This document shows, piece by piece, positions 7,211 through 15,140 of a DNA stretch of 63,393 nt. The position numbers and the translations under genes are program-made. The notes beneath the pieces are model-generated. The model ran no database searches and was not told the origin of the DNA. It saw only the letters and a program-made list of their open reading frames with translations. The stretch lies in NCBI GenBank assembly GCA_045106335.1, contig JBGCEM010000123.1:1-63393 (forward strand), read 5' to 3'. Source of the DNA: Aliishimia sp045106335 (GTDB taxonomy: Bacteria > Pseudomonadota > Alphaproteobacteria > Rhodobacterales > Rhodobacteraceae). The stretch's first letter is position 1; each line of letters begins with the position of its first letter.

Positions 7211-9361
7211 TTAGGTCTTTGGCCGACGCGGCTTCGAGCTGCCACCTTTGGCTTGGGCGCGGGCGCGGTTTTTCTTGCTGGATGATTTGCCCTTGGGGGG
7301 CGGCGGACCCTTTGGTTTGCCTGCACCGGCATGCGCGCCGGGATTTGGCCCGCTGCTAGAGCCGCGCGGTTTCACCGCCTTCGGTCCTTCCGTGCGACGC
7401 TTAGAGCCTGGATCACCGCGCAGGCTTTTGCTGCTATCGGACGCGCCTTTGGGTTTGGGCCGATCCTGGGGCTTGGGCTTTTTGCGCCGTGGCTCTGGGC
7501 TGTCGTTCCAATCCGTGGGGGGCGTTGATTTCGGTTTGGGCGATGGTTTTGGGGCGGTATCAGGTGCCGCTTTCGCCTTTGGCTTGTCTTTGACGTCGTC
7601 TTTGGGGCGATAGGCTGGCTTTTCGGCTGCACGTGGTCCAGGTTTCGGCTTAGGTCTTGCACCGGGCTTGGCCCCGAAGTTTGCCCCAGAATTCGCCCCC
7701 GATTTAGGCCCCGAGTTCGAGCCGGTCTTCGCGCCATATTTTCCACCGGATCCACCGCCAGGTTTCGGACCCCGGGCAGGTGACTTTCCCAAGTCGGGGG
7801 CTTGGGCCAGTTGGTTGATGATCGACCCTGGCTCAAGCATCATGTCGGGGCCGATGGCTTTCAACATTGCTGCAACACTGGTTTCGCGGACTTCAACGAC
7901 GGATCGGTCGTTCTGAATGCGGATCGCGCCGATATCATCGCGGTCCAATCCGGAAGCTTTGCACAGCATTGGCAAAAGGCGGCGCGGTTCGGCACCGGCT
8001 TGGCGCCCGCCTGTGACGGCGAACCAGACACTGGGTCCAAATGGCGCGCGGGGGGCGGGTTTTGCGCCCGGATCGGACAGCTCTTCTGGCGCGGACCGCA
8101 CGGATCGGTAAAGCCGCAAGTAAGCAACCGCCAATTGCTGAGCTGAAAATGTGTCTGCCAGACGGGTCGTGATGTCTGTTTCTGCCTCGGCCAAGTCCGT
8201 CGTCCAAGTCGGATCGGCGAACATGCGATCTTCTTCGCGCGCTTGCACAGCATCGGCAGAGGGCGCAGGCGTCCATTCGGCGTTCAGCTTGGCCTGACCC
8301 AGGATGCGTTCAGCTTTGCGGCGGTTTTTGCCCGTGACGACCAGAGCCGACACGCCTTTGCGCCCGGCACGTCCCGTTCGGCCCGAACGGTGCAGCAGCG
8401 TTTCGTGACTGTTGGGCAGTTCTGCATGTACCACCAGATCCAGATTGGGCAGATCAATCCCGCGCGCTGCCACATCGGTGGCCACGCAAACCTGCGCCCG
8501 CCCGTCGCGCATCGCTTGCAAGGCGTGGGTGCGTTCGGATTGAGACAGCTCGCCCGACAGGGCAACGACGTTGAACCCGCGATTGGACAGGCGTGTGGTC
8601 ATGCGATTGACCATGGCGCGGGTGTTGGCAAAGACGATGGCATTGGGCGCGCGGTGATACAGCAACGTGTTGATCACTGCGTTTTCGGTGTCGCGTTCCG
8701 CTACATTCATCGCAAGATAGGCAATATCCGCGTGCTGACTGTTTTCGGATTTCGCAATTACACGGACCGCGTCTTTTTGATAGCGCGTGGCCAGGGCGGA
8801 AATGGATTTCGGCACAGTGGCGGAAAACATCAGGGTTTGGCGGGTCTCGGGGGATTCGCCCAAGATGAATTCCAGGTCCTCGCGGAAGCCCAGATCTAGC
8901 ATTTCGTCAGCCTCATCTAAGACCACTGCGCGCAGTTCAGACAGATCAATGGATCCGCGCATGATGTGATCGCGCAACCGCCCCGGGGTGGCCACAACAA
9001 TATGCGCCCCACGCCCCAAAGCACGCCGTTCATCGCGCATATCCATCCCGCCAACGCAGGATGCCAATTGCGCACCGGCACCCTCAAACAGCCACGTGAG
9101 TTCGCGTTTGACCTGCATTGCCAATTCGCGCGTTGGGGCGATGACCAAGGCCAGGGGCGCATCGGCAGATCCAAATGCCTCGGCGGCGTCCAGCAATGTC
9201 GGCGCGATTGCCAAGCCAAATCCAAGCGTTTTGCCAGAGCCAGTTTGGGCCGAGACCAGCAGATCTTTGCCCTCAAGATCGGGATCTAACACTGCCGTTT
9301 GAACGGGGGTCAGTGTGTCATAGCCACGTTGGTCAAGAGCATCACGCAGGGCTTTTTTCAA
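7211..9361 (-). CDS. DEAD-box ATP-dependent RNA helicase (DeaD/CsdA-like)
   Basis: RNA helicase of 716 residues. Motifs in order: Q-motif region TPVQTAV, Walker A AQTGSGKT (about 38-45), PTRELA, TPGRLRDH, DEAD box VLDEADEM, SAT motif FSATVPKS, and HRSGRTGRAG in the second RecA domain. A DbpA/CsdA-like RNA-binding domain follows (ending near GADMR-like VEVRETSVAAMLKAIG). The last about 165 residues are an Arg/Lys/Pro/Gly/Ser-rich disordered tail with a short degenerate repeat of the type SGAN/SGPK, likely an RNA-binding tail. The start is TTG, with no clear ribosome site, so the N-terminus is uncertain by a few residues. The role is probably ribosome assembly or mRNA turnover in the cold. Confidence 0.92.
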   Translation of the reverse strand: MKKALRDALDQRGYDTLTPVQTAVLDPDLEGKDLLVSAQTGSGKTLGFGLAIAPTLLDAAEAFGSADAPLALVIAPTRELAMQVKRELTWLFEGAGAQLASCVGGMDMRDERRALGRGAHIVVATPGRLRDHIMRGSIDLSELRAVVLDEADEMLDLGFREDLEFILGESPETRQTLMFSATVPKSISALATRYQKDAVRVIAKSENSQHADIAYLAMNVAERDTENAVINTLLYHRAPNAIVFANTRAMVNRMTTRLSNRGFNVVALSGELSQSERTHALQAMRDGRAQVCVATDVAARGIDLPNLDLVVHAELPNSHETLLHRSGRTGRAGRKGVSALVVTGKNRRKAERILGQAKLNAEWTPAPSADAVQAREEDRMFADPTWTTDLAEAETDITTRLADTFSAQQLAVAYLRLYRSVRSAPEELSDPGAKPAPRAPFGPSVWFAVTGGRQAGAEPRRLLPMLCKASGLDRDDIGAIRIQNDRSVVEVRETSVAAMLKAIGPDMMLEPGSIINQLAQAPDLGKSPARGPKPGGGSGGKYGAKTGSNSGPKSGANSGANFGAKPGARPKPKPGPRAAEKPAYRPKDDVKDKPKAKAAPDTAPKPSPKPKSTPPTDWNDSPEPRRKKPKPQDRPKPKGASDSSKSLRGDPGSKRRTEGPKAVKPRGSSSGPNPGAHAGAGKPKGPPPPKGKSSSKKNRARAQAKGGSSKPRRPKT

Positions 9362-9510
9362 AGGGCAGCAACTTTATTGTAAGGGCATGCGGGGTGGATT
9401 TTGGGTCCATGTGCCGCGCAGAGGCTATAACAGGGCAGAGACAGGCGCGCCTAGAGCATTCTATCCGCTATGTAAAGCGCAGCCACGTGGTCTGGGCCGA
9501 CCAAAGCGGG

Positions 9511-11184
9511 TCATGCAAAGGCACCCTGGCAGAACCAGCCCGGGCTGAGCGCGCCGCCATGGGCGAAATACATCCACAAATCTTGCCCATCTTTGAGGGT
9601 GACGCGCCAGTAATCCCGTGTGCCGGTGCGCCAATGGGGGTCTTCAAACCACCATTCCGGTGCGATGCGTTCCGGCCCTGAGGCCCGCATTAGTGCATGT
9701 GTGCGGCCACGCCAGCGGAACTCGGTGGGGACATGGGGGATTTCGGGGGCCTGCACGATTTCAGGATCCCAAAGCAGTACGGGACGCGGTCCGGGCGGGG
9801 CGGGCCAGGGGGCGTCGGGGGGCTTAGACCAGGCGGCGGCCAACACTTTGGCGGTCTTTTCAGGAATATGACTAGAGGCGGGATGCACGCGCCGAATGGC
9901 TTCCAGCCCCACGCGCGCGCCCAGGCGTCCCATCAGATCATCCAACGCATCGGTTTTGGCCAACCGATCCGCCACCGCGCGCCCAGCTTCCAGATGGCCA
10001 ACTGCGCGGGTTTGATAGACTGGTTCCGTCTGCAGGGCTTCCAGGCGCAGCATGTCGATTCCAAAGCCTGCATCCATCTTATCGAGTTTAAGCTCCAGCA
10101 GGGGGCGGATGCGGTCGGGCTCGGTTGAAGGGCGGGCAAGCGCGATTTCAATCGCTTCCACGCCGTGATCTGTGCGGTACGCTTCCAGGCGCAGGCGACG
10201 GATGGCGCGTTGCTTGGCATCCAGTTGTTTGCACAGATGAGGTAACAGCCGGTCGAGCCCCGCAACGATATCGCTGACCAACCCAATTGGCTCGGGCAAG
10301 GTCAGACGCACAGCAAAATGGTCAGGCGGTTTTGCGGGCGAGACGGGTTCAGGCGCGCTGCCCAGGGCCTGATCCATGCGATAAACCAAGCCGCGCCCAA
10401 AGCGGCGGGCCAGGGCAGCACGCGGTTGACCGGTCAGATCAGACACCTGGCGCAAACCCAGCCGGGACAATTGTGCGGTGACCGCATCCTCAAGGCGCAA
10501 AGCGGCAATGGGCAGATGCGCCAGCGCGGCATAGGTCTGGCCGGGCGGGGCGATGCGCAACCCTGTTCTGGGGCTGGTCAGCGGGGTTTGGGGGGCGGTT
10601 CCGCCTTTGGTCCAATGGCGCTTTGCGGCACGAGAACGCGTGGCGCGGGCCTCTTGTTGGATAGCGTCGCCGCTGCGATTGGATTGGGCGGCGCGTCCAG
10701 CATAGCGCGCCAAGGCCCAAGCGGCCCCGCGTGTGTCCGCCAGGCCCATTTGCACAGCAAGGCCCATATCGGTGCAATCATCCTGCACGACGCCCATTAA
10801 GAGCGCTTCGCCGCCAAACAGATGCGCGCAGCCCGTTAGATCGACAACCAGTCCCGCGTCGCCCTCTTCGCTGACCCAAGGGGAAAATTTACCGGCCCAT
10901 CGACGTAGGACAGCCAGAAAGCGGGCCTCGGCCAAAGGGCTGCGATGGCGTGTGATGAGGCGGTCGCACATGGCGTGGGCGTCTCGGACCGGTTGCCCCC
11001 GATAGAGCCCTTGGCGCTGTGCGACGTCTGAAAGGGATGACAGGGTTTGCGTGTTGCCCACCGTGTCCACGATGACCAGCGGTTCTTCGATCAGTTGCGG
11101 AATTTGACGCAACACGCGATCCGCCCCAAGCCGAGGAAACCAAAGCGACAGGATGCGCCTTTGGGGAGAGTTTGACTTGGACAT
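9511..11184 (-). CDS. imuB: ImuB-like Y-family polymerase homologue
   Basis: ImuB-type protein of mutagenic lesion bypass, 557 residues. The N-terminal Y-family-like palm starts with RRILSLWFPRLGADR, and the family feature VVDLTGCAHLFGG stands where active polymerases have catalytic acidic residues; ImuB proteins lack these and act as a bridge between ImuA, DnaE2 and the beta clamp. A helix-hairpin-helix region (LSRLGLRQVSDLTGQPRAALARRFG) and the long C-terminal part ending in a WFVRGx-like RDYWRVTLKDGQDLWMYF segment are typical. ATG start is 22 bp from a consensus SOS box. Unusually, imuA is not upstream and dnaE2 is not downstream. Confidence 0.9.
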   Translation of the reverse strand: MSKSNSPQRRILSLWFPRLGADRVLRQIPQLIEEPLVIVDTVGNTQTLSSLSDVAQRQGLYRGQPVRDAHAMCDRLITRHRSPLAEARFLAVLRRWAGKFSPWVSEEGDAGLVVDLTGCAHLFGGEALLMGVVQDDCTDMGLAVQMGLADTRGAAWALARYAGRAAQSNRSGDAIQQEARATRSRAAKRHWTKGGTAPQTPLTSPRTGLRIAPPGQTYAALAHLPIAALRLEDAVTAQLSRLGLRQVSDLTGQPRAALARRFGRGLVYRMDQALGSAPEPVSPAKPPDHFAVRLTLPEPIGLVSDIVAGLDRLLPHLCKQLDAKQRAIRRLRLEAYRTDHGVEAIEIALARPSTEPDRIRPLLELKLDKMDAGFGIDMLRLEALQTEPVYQTRAVGHLEAGRAVADRLAKTDALDDLMGRLGARVGLEAIRRVHPASSHIPEKTAKVLAAAWSKPPDAPWPAPPGPRPVLLWDPEIVQAPEIPHVPTEFRWRGRTHALMRASGPERIAPEWWFEDPHWRTGTRDYWRVTLKDGQDLWMYFAHGGALSPGWFCQGAFA

Positions 11185-11206
11185 AAGGCGATGTGGGATC
11201 CGACAT

Positions 11207-11221
11207 GTTCACATTTTGTTC
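11207..11221. promoter_or_regulatory. LexA-binding SOS box of imuB
   Basis: GTTC-ACATTTT-GTTC is an exact match to GTTC-N7-GTTC, the direct-repeat LexA site of Rhodobacter and other alphaproteobacteria. It ends 22 bp before the imuB start, where a repressor would block the promoter or early transcription. Confidence 0.85.
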
Positions 11222-11267
11222 TATTTAATCTGAGTCGCTATGTCTGTCGAGATTTGATATATTAAAG

Positions 11268-11361
11268 CGTTTCGAGTTAAACGTGAATCACGTTTTCGCT
11301 GCCTCTCGCTTTGCTCGAACGCGAAAAGTGGTGTGCGATGGCTCAGGGTAAACTCGAAAAG
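11268..11361. repeat. Imperfect long palindrome, possible mobile repeat
   Basis: Outer arms TTTCGAGTTAA (11270-11280) and TAAACTCGAAA (11350-11360) pair with one mismatch, and inner arms CACGTTTTCGC and GCGAAAAGTG pair with one bulge. The whole forms a cruciform-like hairpin of about 94 bp just before the cytochrome gene. It looks like a short intergenic palindromic repeat; no second copy is present in this window, so repeat status is inferred from structure only. Confidence 0.5.
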
Positions 11362-11372
11362 TTGTAGATCTT

Positions 11373-11810
11373 ATGAAGCATGGTGTTTTGATATTGGGCA
11401 TAGCCTTGGGTGTGGCCACGGCAGTGGTGGCGCACGAGGGCGTGAAAGATCCAGGCGTTATGGCGCGGATGCATGGGATGAAGGAAATCGGCGGGGCCTC
11501 GAAGGTGTTGCGGAACATGGCCGCCCAAAAAATCCCCTATGACATGATTAAGGCGCAAGGGGCTAAGGCGGCGCTGGTTCGCCATTTAGGTGAAGTCGAG
11601 TTGTTGTTCCAACAGCCGTATACCGATCCAAAAAGTGAGGCTTTGCCAGTTATTTGGGACGATTATTCCAAGTTTGTTGACAAGCTTGTCGCGGCGCAAA
11701 GGTTTGCAGGGCAGTTGGATGTGCGCAGTGTGGATGGCTTGCGTCAAACGTTGCCAGCTGCGGGGCAAGGGTGTCGAGACTGTCATAAACTGTACCGTCT
11801 AGAAAAATAA
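11373..11810 (+). CDS. Class II c-type cytochrome (cytochrome c'/c556-like)
   Basis: Exported haem protein, 145 residues. A signal peptide covers about the first 20 residues (MKHGVLILGIALGVATAVVAH). The haem-attachment site CRDCH lies only seven residues from the C-terminus, the hallmark of class II four-helix-bundle cytochromes (c', c556, c554), with Met residues in the first helix (VMARMHGMKEI) that can serve as sixth ligand. It is followed at 158 bp by frmA. Rhodobacter carries c-type cytochrome genes next to its class III alcohol dehydrogenase gene, so a part in electron transfer during C1 oxidation is possible but not shown. A short hairpin without T-run follows at 11830-11848. Confidence 0.87.
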   Translation: MKHGVLILGIALGVATAVVAHEGVKDPGVMARMHGMKEIGGASKVLRNMAAQKIPYDMIKAQGAKAALVRHLGEVELLFQQPYTDPKSEALPVIWDDYSKFVDKLVAAQRFAGQLDVRSVDGLRQTLPAAGQGCRDCHKLYRLEK

Positions 11811-11968
11811 TTGGGCGTTGTGCGGTCTGTTTGCCCGTGCCGGGCAAAGGCGCCCGCCCACCTTCCCTTACGATATTGTACCGACAGGCGTGCACAACGT
11901 GTGCCTTTTGGTTGCATTGCTTGGCCAGTTCCAACACAGTCCGCTAAAGTTGAAGATGAGGAACTAAA

Positions 11969-13081
11969 ATGCGGACACGTGCGGCGGTGGCTTTGGAAGC
12001 CGGAAAACCTTTGGAAGTCATGGAGGTGAACTTAGACGGCCCTAAGGCTGGAGAAGTTCTGGTGGAAATCAAGGCAACAGGAATTTGTCACACGGACGAA
12101 TTCACTTTGTCGGGTGCGGATCCTGAGGGAATGTTTCCGGCGATTCTGGGTCATGAGGGCGCGGGCGTTGTGGTTGAGGTCGGGCCTGGCGTGACGTCTT
12201 TGGCAGTGGGGGATCATGTAATCCCGCTGTATACACCGGAATGTCGGGAATGTGACTATTGTCTGCATCCCAAGACGAATTTGTGTCAGGCCATTCGCGA
12301 AACCCAAGGCAAGGGTGTGATGCCTGACGGGACCAGCCGGTTTTCGATGTTGGATGGAACTCCGATTCTGCATTACATGGGTTGCTCGACTTTTGCCAAT
12401 CACACGGTCTTGCCGGAAATTGCATTGGCAAAAATTCGCCCTGATGCGCCGTTTGATAAAGTTTGCTACATTGGCTGCGGAGTAACCACTGGTATCGGGG
12501 CTGTGATCAATACGGCTAAGGTTGAGATCGGCAGCCGCGCGATTGTGTTTGGCTTGGGCGGTATTGGTCTGAATGTGATCCAAGGCTTGCGTTTGGCGGG
12601 TGCAGATCAAATTGTTGGTGTTGATTTAAACCCCGACAAAATTGAAATGGCGACACGGTTCGGAATGACGGACTTTGTTAACCCCAAAGAGGTAGATGGC
12701 GATCTGGTACCCTATTTGGTCAATCTGACGAACGGAGGCGCAGATTACACATTCGATGCCACAGGCAATGTTCAGGTTATGCGCGATGCGCTGGAATCGG
12801 CCCATAAGGGTTGGGGCGAAAGCATCATCATTGGTGTGGCCCCAGCGGGTGCCGAGATTTCCACACGGCCTTTCCAATTGGTGACGGGGCGCAGTTGGCG
12901 CGGTACGGCCTTTGGCGGTGCGCGGGGTCGTACGGACGTGCCCAAAATTGTGGACTGGTATATGGACGGGAAAATTGAGATTGACCCGATGATTACGCAC
13001 ACCATGTCCCTGGAGGACATCAACTCTGGATTTGATCTGATGCACAAAGGTGAATCGATCCGGTCTGTGGTGGTTTATTAA
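11969..13081 (+). CDS. frmA: S-(hydroxymethyl)glutathione dehydrogenase / class III alcohol dehydrogenase
   Basis: Oxidises S-hydroxymethylglutathione (the formaldehyde adduct) to S-formylglutathione with NAD; it also reduces S-nitrosoglutathione. The 370-residue medium-chain zinc dehydrogenase has the catalytic zinc ligands in TGICHTDEF and GHEGAG plus the later Cys in YIGCGVTTG, the four-Cys structural zinc lobe PECRECDYCLHPKTNLC, and the Rossmann motif GLGGIGLNVIQG. GATGAGGAA lies upstream of the ATG. The next enzyme of the pathway, FghA, is encoded 5 kb away on the same strand. Also called adhI or flhA in related species. Confidence 0.96.
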   Translation: MRTRAAVALEAGKPLEVMEVNLDGPKAGEVLVEIKATGICHTDEFTLSGADPEGMFPAILGHEGAGVVVEVGPGVTSLAVGDHVIPLYTPECRECDYCLHPKTNLCQAIRETQGKGVMPDGTSRFSMLDGTPILHYMGCSTFANHTVLPEIALAKIRPDAPFDKVCYIGCGVTTGIGAVINTAKVEIGSRAIVFGLGGIGLNVIQGLRLAGADQIVGVDLNPDKIEMATRFGMTDFVNPKEVDGDLVPYLVNLTNGGADYTFDATGNVQVMRDALESAHKGWGESIIIGVAPAGAEISTRPFQLVTGRSWRGTAFGGARGRTDVPKIVDWYMDGKIEIDPMITHTMSLEDINSGFDLMHKGESIRSVVVY

Positions 13082-13096
13082 AGAAAGGCGCTGTTC

Positions 13097-13675
13097 ATGA
13101 GCGACAAAGACGACAAAAAAGACGACGCGCAGGACGCAAATATCGGGAAGCTGTTTTTTAAATCCCGCTCGGTTCTGATCACGGGTGGTATTGACGATGA
13201 AAGCGCGCGCAAGGCGGTGACGCATTTGATGGCGTTGGCTGAAGACAGCGATGACCCGATCAATGTCTATATCTCGTCCCCTGGCGGGCATGTAGAATCC
13301 GGCGATATGGTCCATGATGTTATCAAGTTCATCAAACCCGAGGTGCGCTGCATCGGCTCGGGTTGGGTGGCCTCTGCGGGCGCGTTGATCTTTATCGGAG
13401 CCAAGAAGGAAAATCGCTTCTGCCTGCCCAATACGCGGTTCTTGCTGCACCAACCTTCCGGGGGCATTGGCGGCAAGGTCACGGATATGATGATCCAAGC
13501 CGAGCAATTGCGCGTTATGATGGAGCGGTTCAACAAGCTATTTGGCGAAGCGACAGGGCAAACGGCTGAGAAGATCGCGGAAGATACAGCGCGGGATTTC
13601 TGGCTGACCACCGATGAGGCCTTGGATTATGGTCTTTTGGGCAAAGTCATCCATTCGGTTGACGAATTGACGTGA
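13097..13675 (+). CDS. ClpP-family serine protease subunit (paralogue)
   Basis: Protein of 192 residues with the ClpP fold. The catalytic Ser lies in GWVASAGALIF, the His in LLHQPSGG, and the Asp most likely in DTARDFWLTTDEA, so the triad is intact. The N-terminus is a charged stretch (MSDKDDKKDDAQD) rather than the usual propeptide, and the oxyanion segment ISSPGGHVESG is typical. It differs from the main ClpP (for example SAGAL for SMGAF-like) and no ClpX gene is adjacent, so it is probably a second ClpP paralogue. AAAGG precedes the ATG by 9 nt. Its stop overlaps the next gene (GTGA), indicating co-translation with two acetyltransferases. Confidence 0.85.
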   Translation: MSDKDDKKDDAQDANIGKLFFKSRSVLITGGIDDESARKAVTHLMALAEDSDDPINVYISSPGGHVESGDMVHDVIKFIKPEVRCIGSGWVASAGALIFIGAKKENRFCLPNTRFLLHQPSGGIGGKVTDMMIQAEQLRVMMERFNKLFGEATGQTAEKIAEDTARDFWLTTDEALDYGLLGKVIHSVDELT

Positions 13676-14091
13676 CTCTTACCATCGCACGGGCTGAGTC
13701 AGAGGCGGATATCGCCGACTGTTTGGCCCTGCGATGGGACGTTTTTGTGACAGAGCAAGGTGTTGCGGAAGCAGATGAGCTGGATGGGACAGATGTCGGG
13801 TGTGTGCACGTCTTGGCGCGGTACGGGGACACACCGGTTGGCGCAGCCCGCTACCACGCGACTGCGGATCACGTCTCAATTGGCCGAGTTTGCGTTGTGT
13901 CGGATATGCGGCGCCGCGGATATGGGCGCGATATGATTCGCTTTATATGCAGGGCCGGGGCATTGAAATCCGCCAGCTTGAGTGCTCAAGTCGATGCATT
14001 GGAATTTTATCGCCAGTTAGGGTTTATCCCTGAAGGTGAGGTCTATCTGGATGCAGGCATCGCACATCAATCGATGACGCTTGTCTTGTGA
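13672..14091 (+). CDS. GNAT-family N-acetyltransferase (ElaA/YjcF-like)
   Basis: Small acetyl-CoA-dependent acetyltransferase, 139 residues. The CoA-binding strand-turn-helix is IGRVCVVSDMRRRGYGRDMIRF (about residues 71-92), followed by the conserved ALEFYRQLGFIPEGEVYLDAGIAH end, which is characteristic of the ElaA/YjcF group. The GTG start shares bases with the TGA of the ClpP-like gene. Substrate unknown. Confidence 0.85.
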   Translation: MTLTIARAESEADIADCLALRWDVFVTEQGVAEADELDGTDVGCVHVLARYGDTPVGAARYHATADHVSIGRVCVVSDMRRRGYGRDMIRFICRAGALKSASLSAQVDALEFYRQLGFIPEGEVYLDAGIAHQSMTLVL

Positions 14092-14567
14092 TTTCGATTC
14101 GTCCAGCAGGTACTTCAGATTCGGACGTGATTTGGTCGATTTTGCGCCCTATTTTTCGAGCCGGCCAGACCTATGCCATAGACCCAAAAATTTCACAGCA
14201 GCAAGCGATGGCGTATTGGATGGCGGGACATGCGTTCTTGGCCGAATCGCAAACTGGCCCAGTTGGAACTTTTTACATTCAGGAAAATCGTGCTGGTGGG
14301 GGTGCGCATTACTGCAATTGTGGCTTTGCGACGGACCCCGCGGCGACCGGCCAGGGGGTTGCGCGTCAGATGTTGGACTATGCGTTGCAAACCGCGACGT
14401 CGCTAGGATTTGAGGGCATGGTGTTTAATTTTGTCGTGTCTAGCAATACGCGGGCGGTGGCATTGTGGCAAAAAAATGGATTTGAAATTGTCGGCACTGT
14501 ACCTGACGCGTTTCGCGTGCATGGGTCCCAGGATGCTGACGCGCTGGTGATGTTCCGCGCACTTTAA
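14088..14567 (+). CDS. GNAT-family N-acetyltransferase
   Basis: Second acetyltransferase of the pair, 159 residues. The CoA-binding motif is DPAATGQGVARQMLDYA (about residues 82-98), and the C-terminal NTRAVALWQKNGFEIVGTVPDAF is typical of GNAT enzymes. It is not close to the upstream one, so the pair is not a recent duplication. The GTG start overlaps the previous stop (GTGA). Substrate unknown; it is the last gene before a 573-bp gap. Confidence 0.87.
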   Translation: MISIRPAGTSDSDVIWSILRPIFRAGQTYAIDPKISQQQAMAYWMAGHAFLAESQTGPVGTFYIQENRAGGGAHYCNCGFATDPAATGQGVARQMLDYALQTATSLGFEGMVFNFVVSSNTRAVALWQKNGFEIVGTVPDAFRVHGSQDADALVMFRAL

Positions 14568-15140
14568 GCGCGCAGTATTCCTATAGTGAATTGACAATAA
14601 GTAGTTTTCTGTCCCGATGCGTCGCATTCATATTGCGGTTGCTGCCTGCCGCAGCCTTTCAAAGCGATGAACCGTCCCCGAAATTGACAATACTATGTCT
14701 TAAATTTTTCTTAATTATTCGTCGCGCCGTGATCTAGGTCACACCTTTTCTCAACCTTTCGACTCTAAGGTGATTACACAGGGGGTCATGATCCCCGGTT
14801 GAACAAAATATTTGGATTTTCAGTGCTGGTTTCGTCTGCACTGGCCCAGATGTCAGGTTTTTGCAGCGATGTCCCCGTGCGCTGTTGGAATGGTTTGATC
14901 GGTCCCGTGGGTTGCGTCCTCCTGTTTTAGATCGGTGCCGGAAATAGTTTGCCGGTCGCGAGCGTACGAGAATTAATTTTGTGTTCGGTGTTTGGAATTT
15001 AACCCATTTATTTAAGCGCGTGTTGTGAGTGGAGTGTGTTGAAGGCGCGGTGTCTATTCAGGCATCGCGTTTTCGTGTTTGCCTTTGACAGTTAAACTGG
15101 TTCATCTTGGTATTATCTGGAAATAGGTGGGGCTATTCAC
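14568..15140. other. 573-bp gene-poor gap
   Basis: This is the longest stretch of the window without a firm gene. It holds two copies of AATTGACAATA about 94 bp apart (near 14588 and 14683), each containing a TTGACA that could be a -35 element, an AT-rich block near 14700-14730, a possible 43-codon secreted peptide (listed separately), and a TTGACA at 15085-15090 with TATTAT 20 bp later that may belong to the promoter of the Crp/Fnr gene. No tRNA fold or clear terminator was seen. It may hold a small RNA or the decayed trace of a lost gene. Confidence 0.5.
14799..14930 (+). CDS. Possible small secreted peptide (43 residues)
   Basis: A TTG-started frame of 43 codons encodes a short basic start (MNK), a hydrophobic core and SALAQ, which resembles a signal-peptidase site near residue 16, followed by a short Cys-containing tail (FCSDV, RCWNG, GCVLLF end). 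AGGGGG lies about 18 nt before the TTG, too far for a strong ribosome site. I do not recognise the product. It could be a chance frame; only its signal-like layout and its place in an otherwise empty gap argue for it. Confidence 0.2.
   Translation: MNKIFGFSVLVSSALAQMSGFCSDVPVRCWNGLIGPVGCVLLF

Noticed and set aside
7048..7332. Minus-strand open frame of 94 codons overlapping the helicase end
   Set aside because: It is out of frame with the helicase, covers the strong terminator, has a Pro/Arg-rich composition dictated by the helicase tail, and has no ribosome site.
11811..12029. Open frame between the cytochrome gene and frmA
   Set aside because: It runs into the frmA start in another frame, has no homology I can see and no ribosome site; the gap holds only a small hairpin.
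13672..14567. The two acetyltransferase genes as a recent duplication
   Set aside because: Their CoA-binding motifs and ends are dissimilar; they are only distantly related members of one superfamily.
14999..15015. TTAA-N9-TTAA, resembling a CtrA site
   Set aside because: CtrA sites need a 7-bp spacer (TTAA-N7-TTAA); here it is 9.
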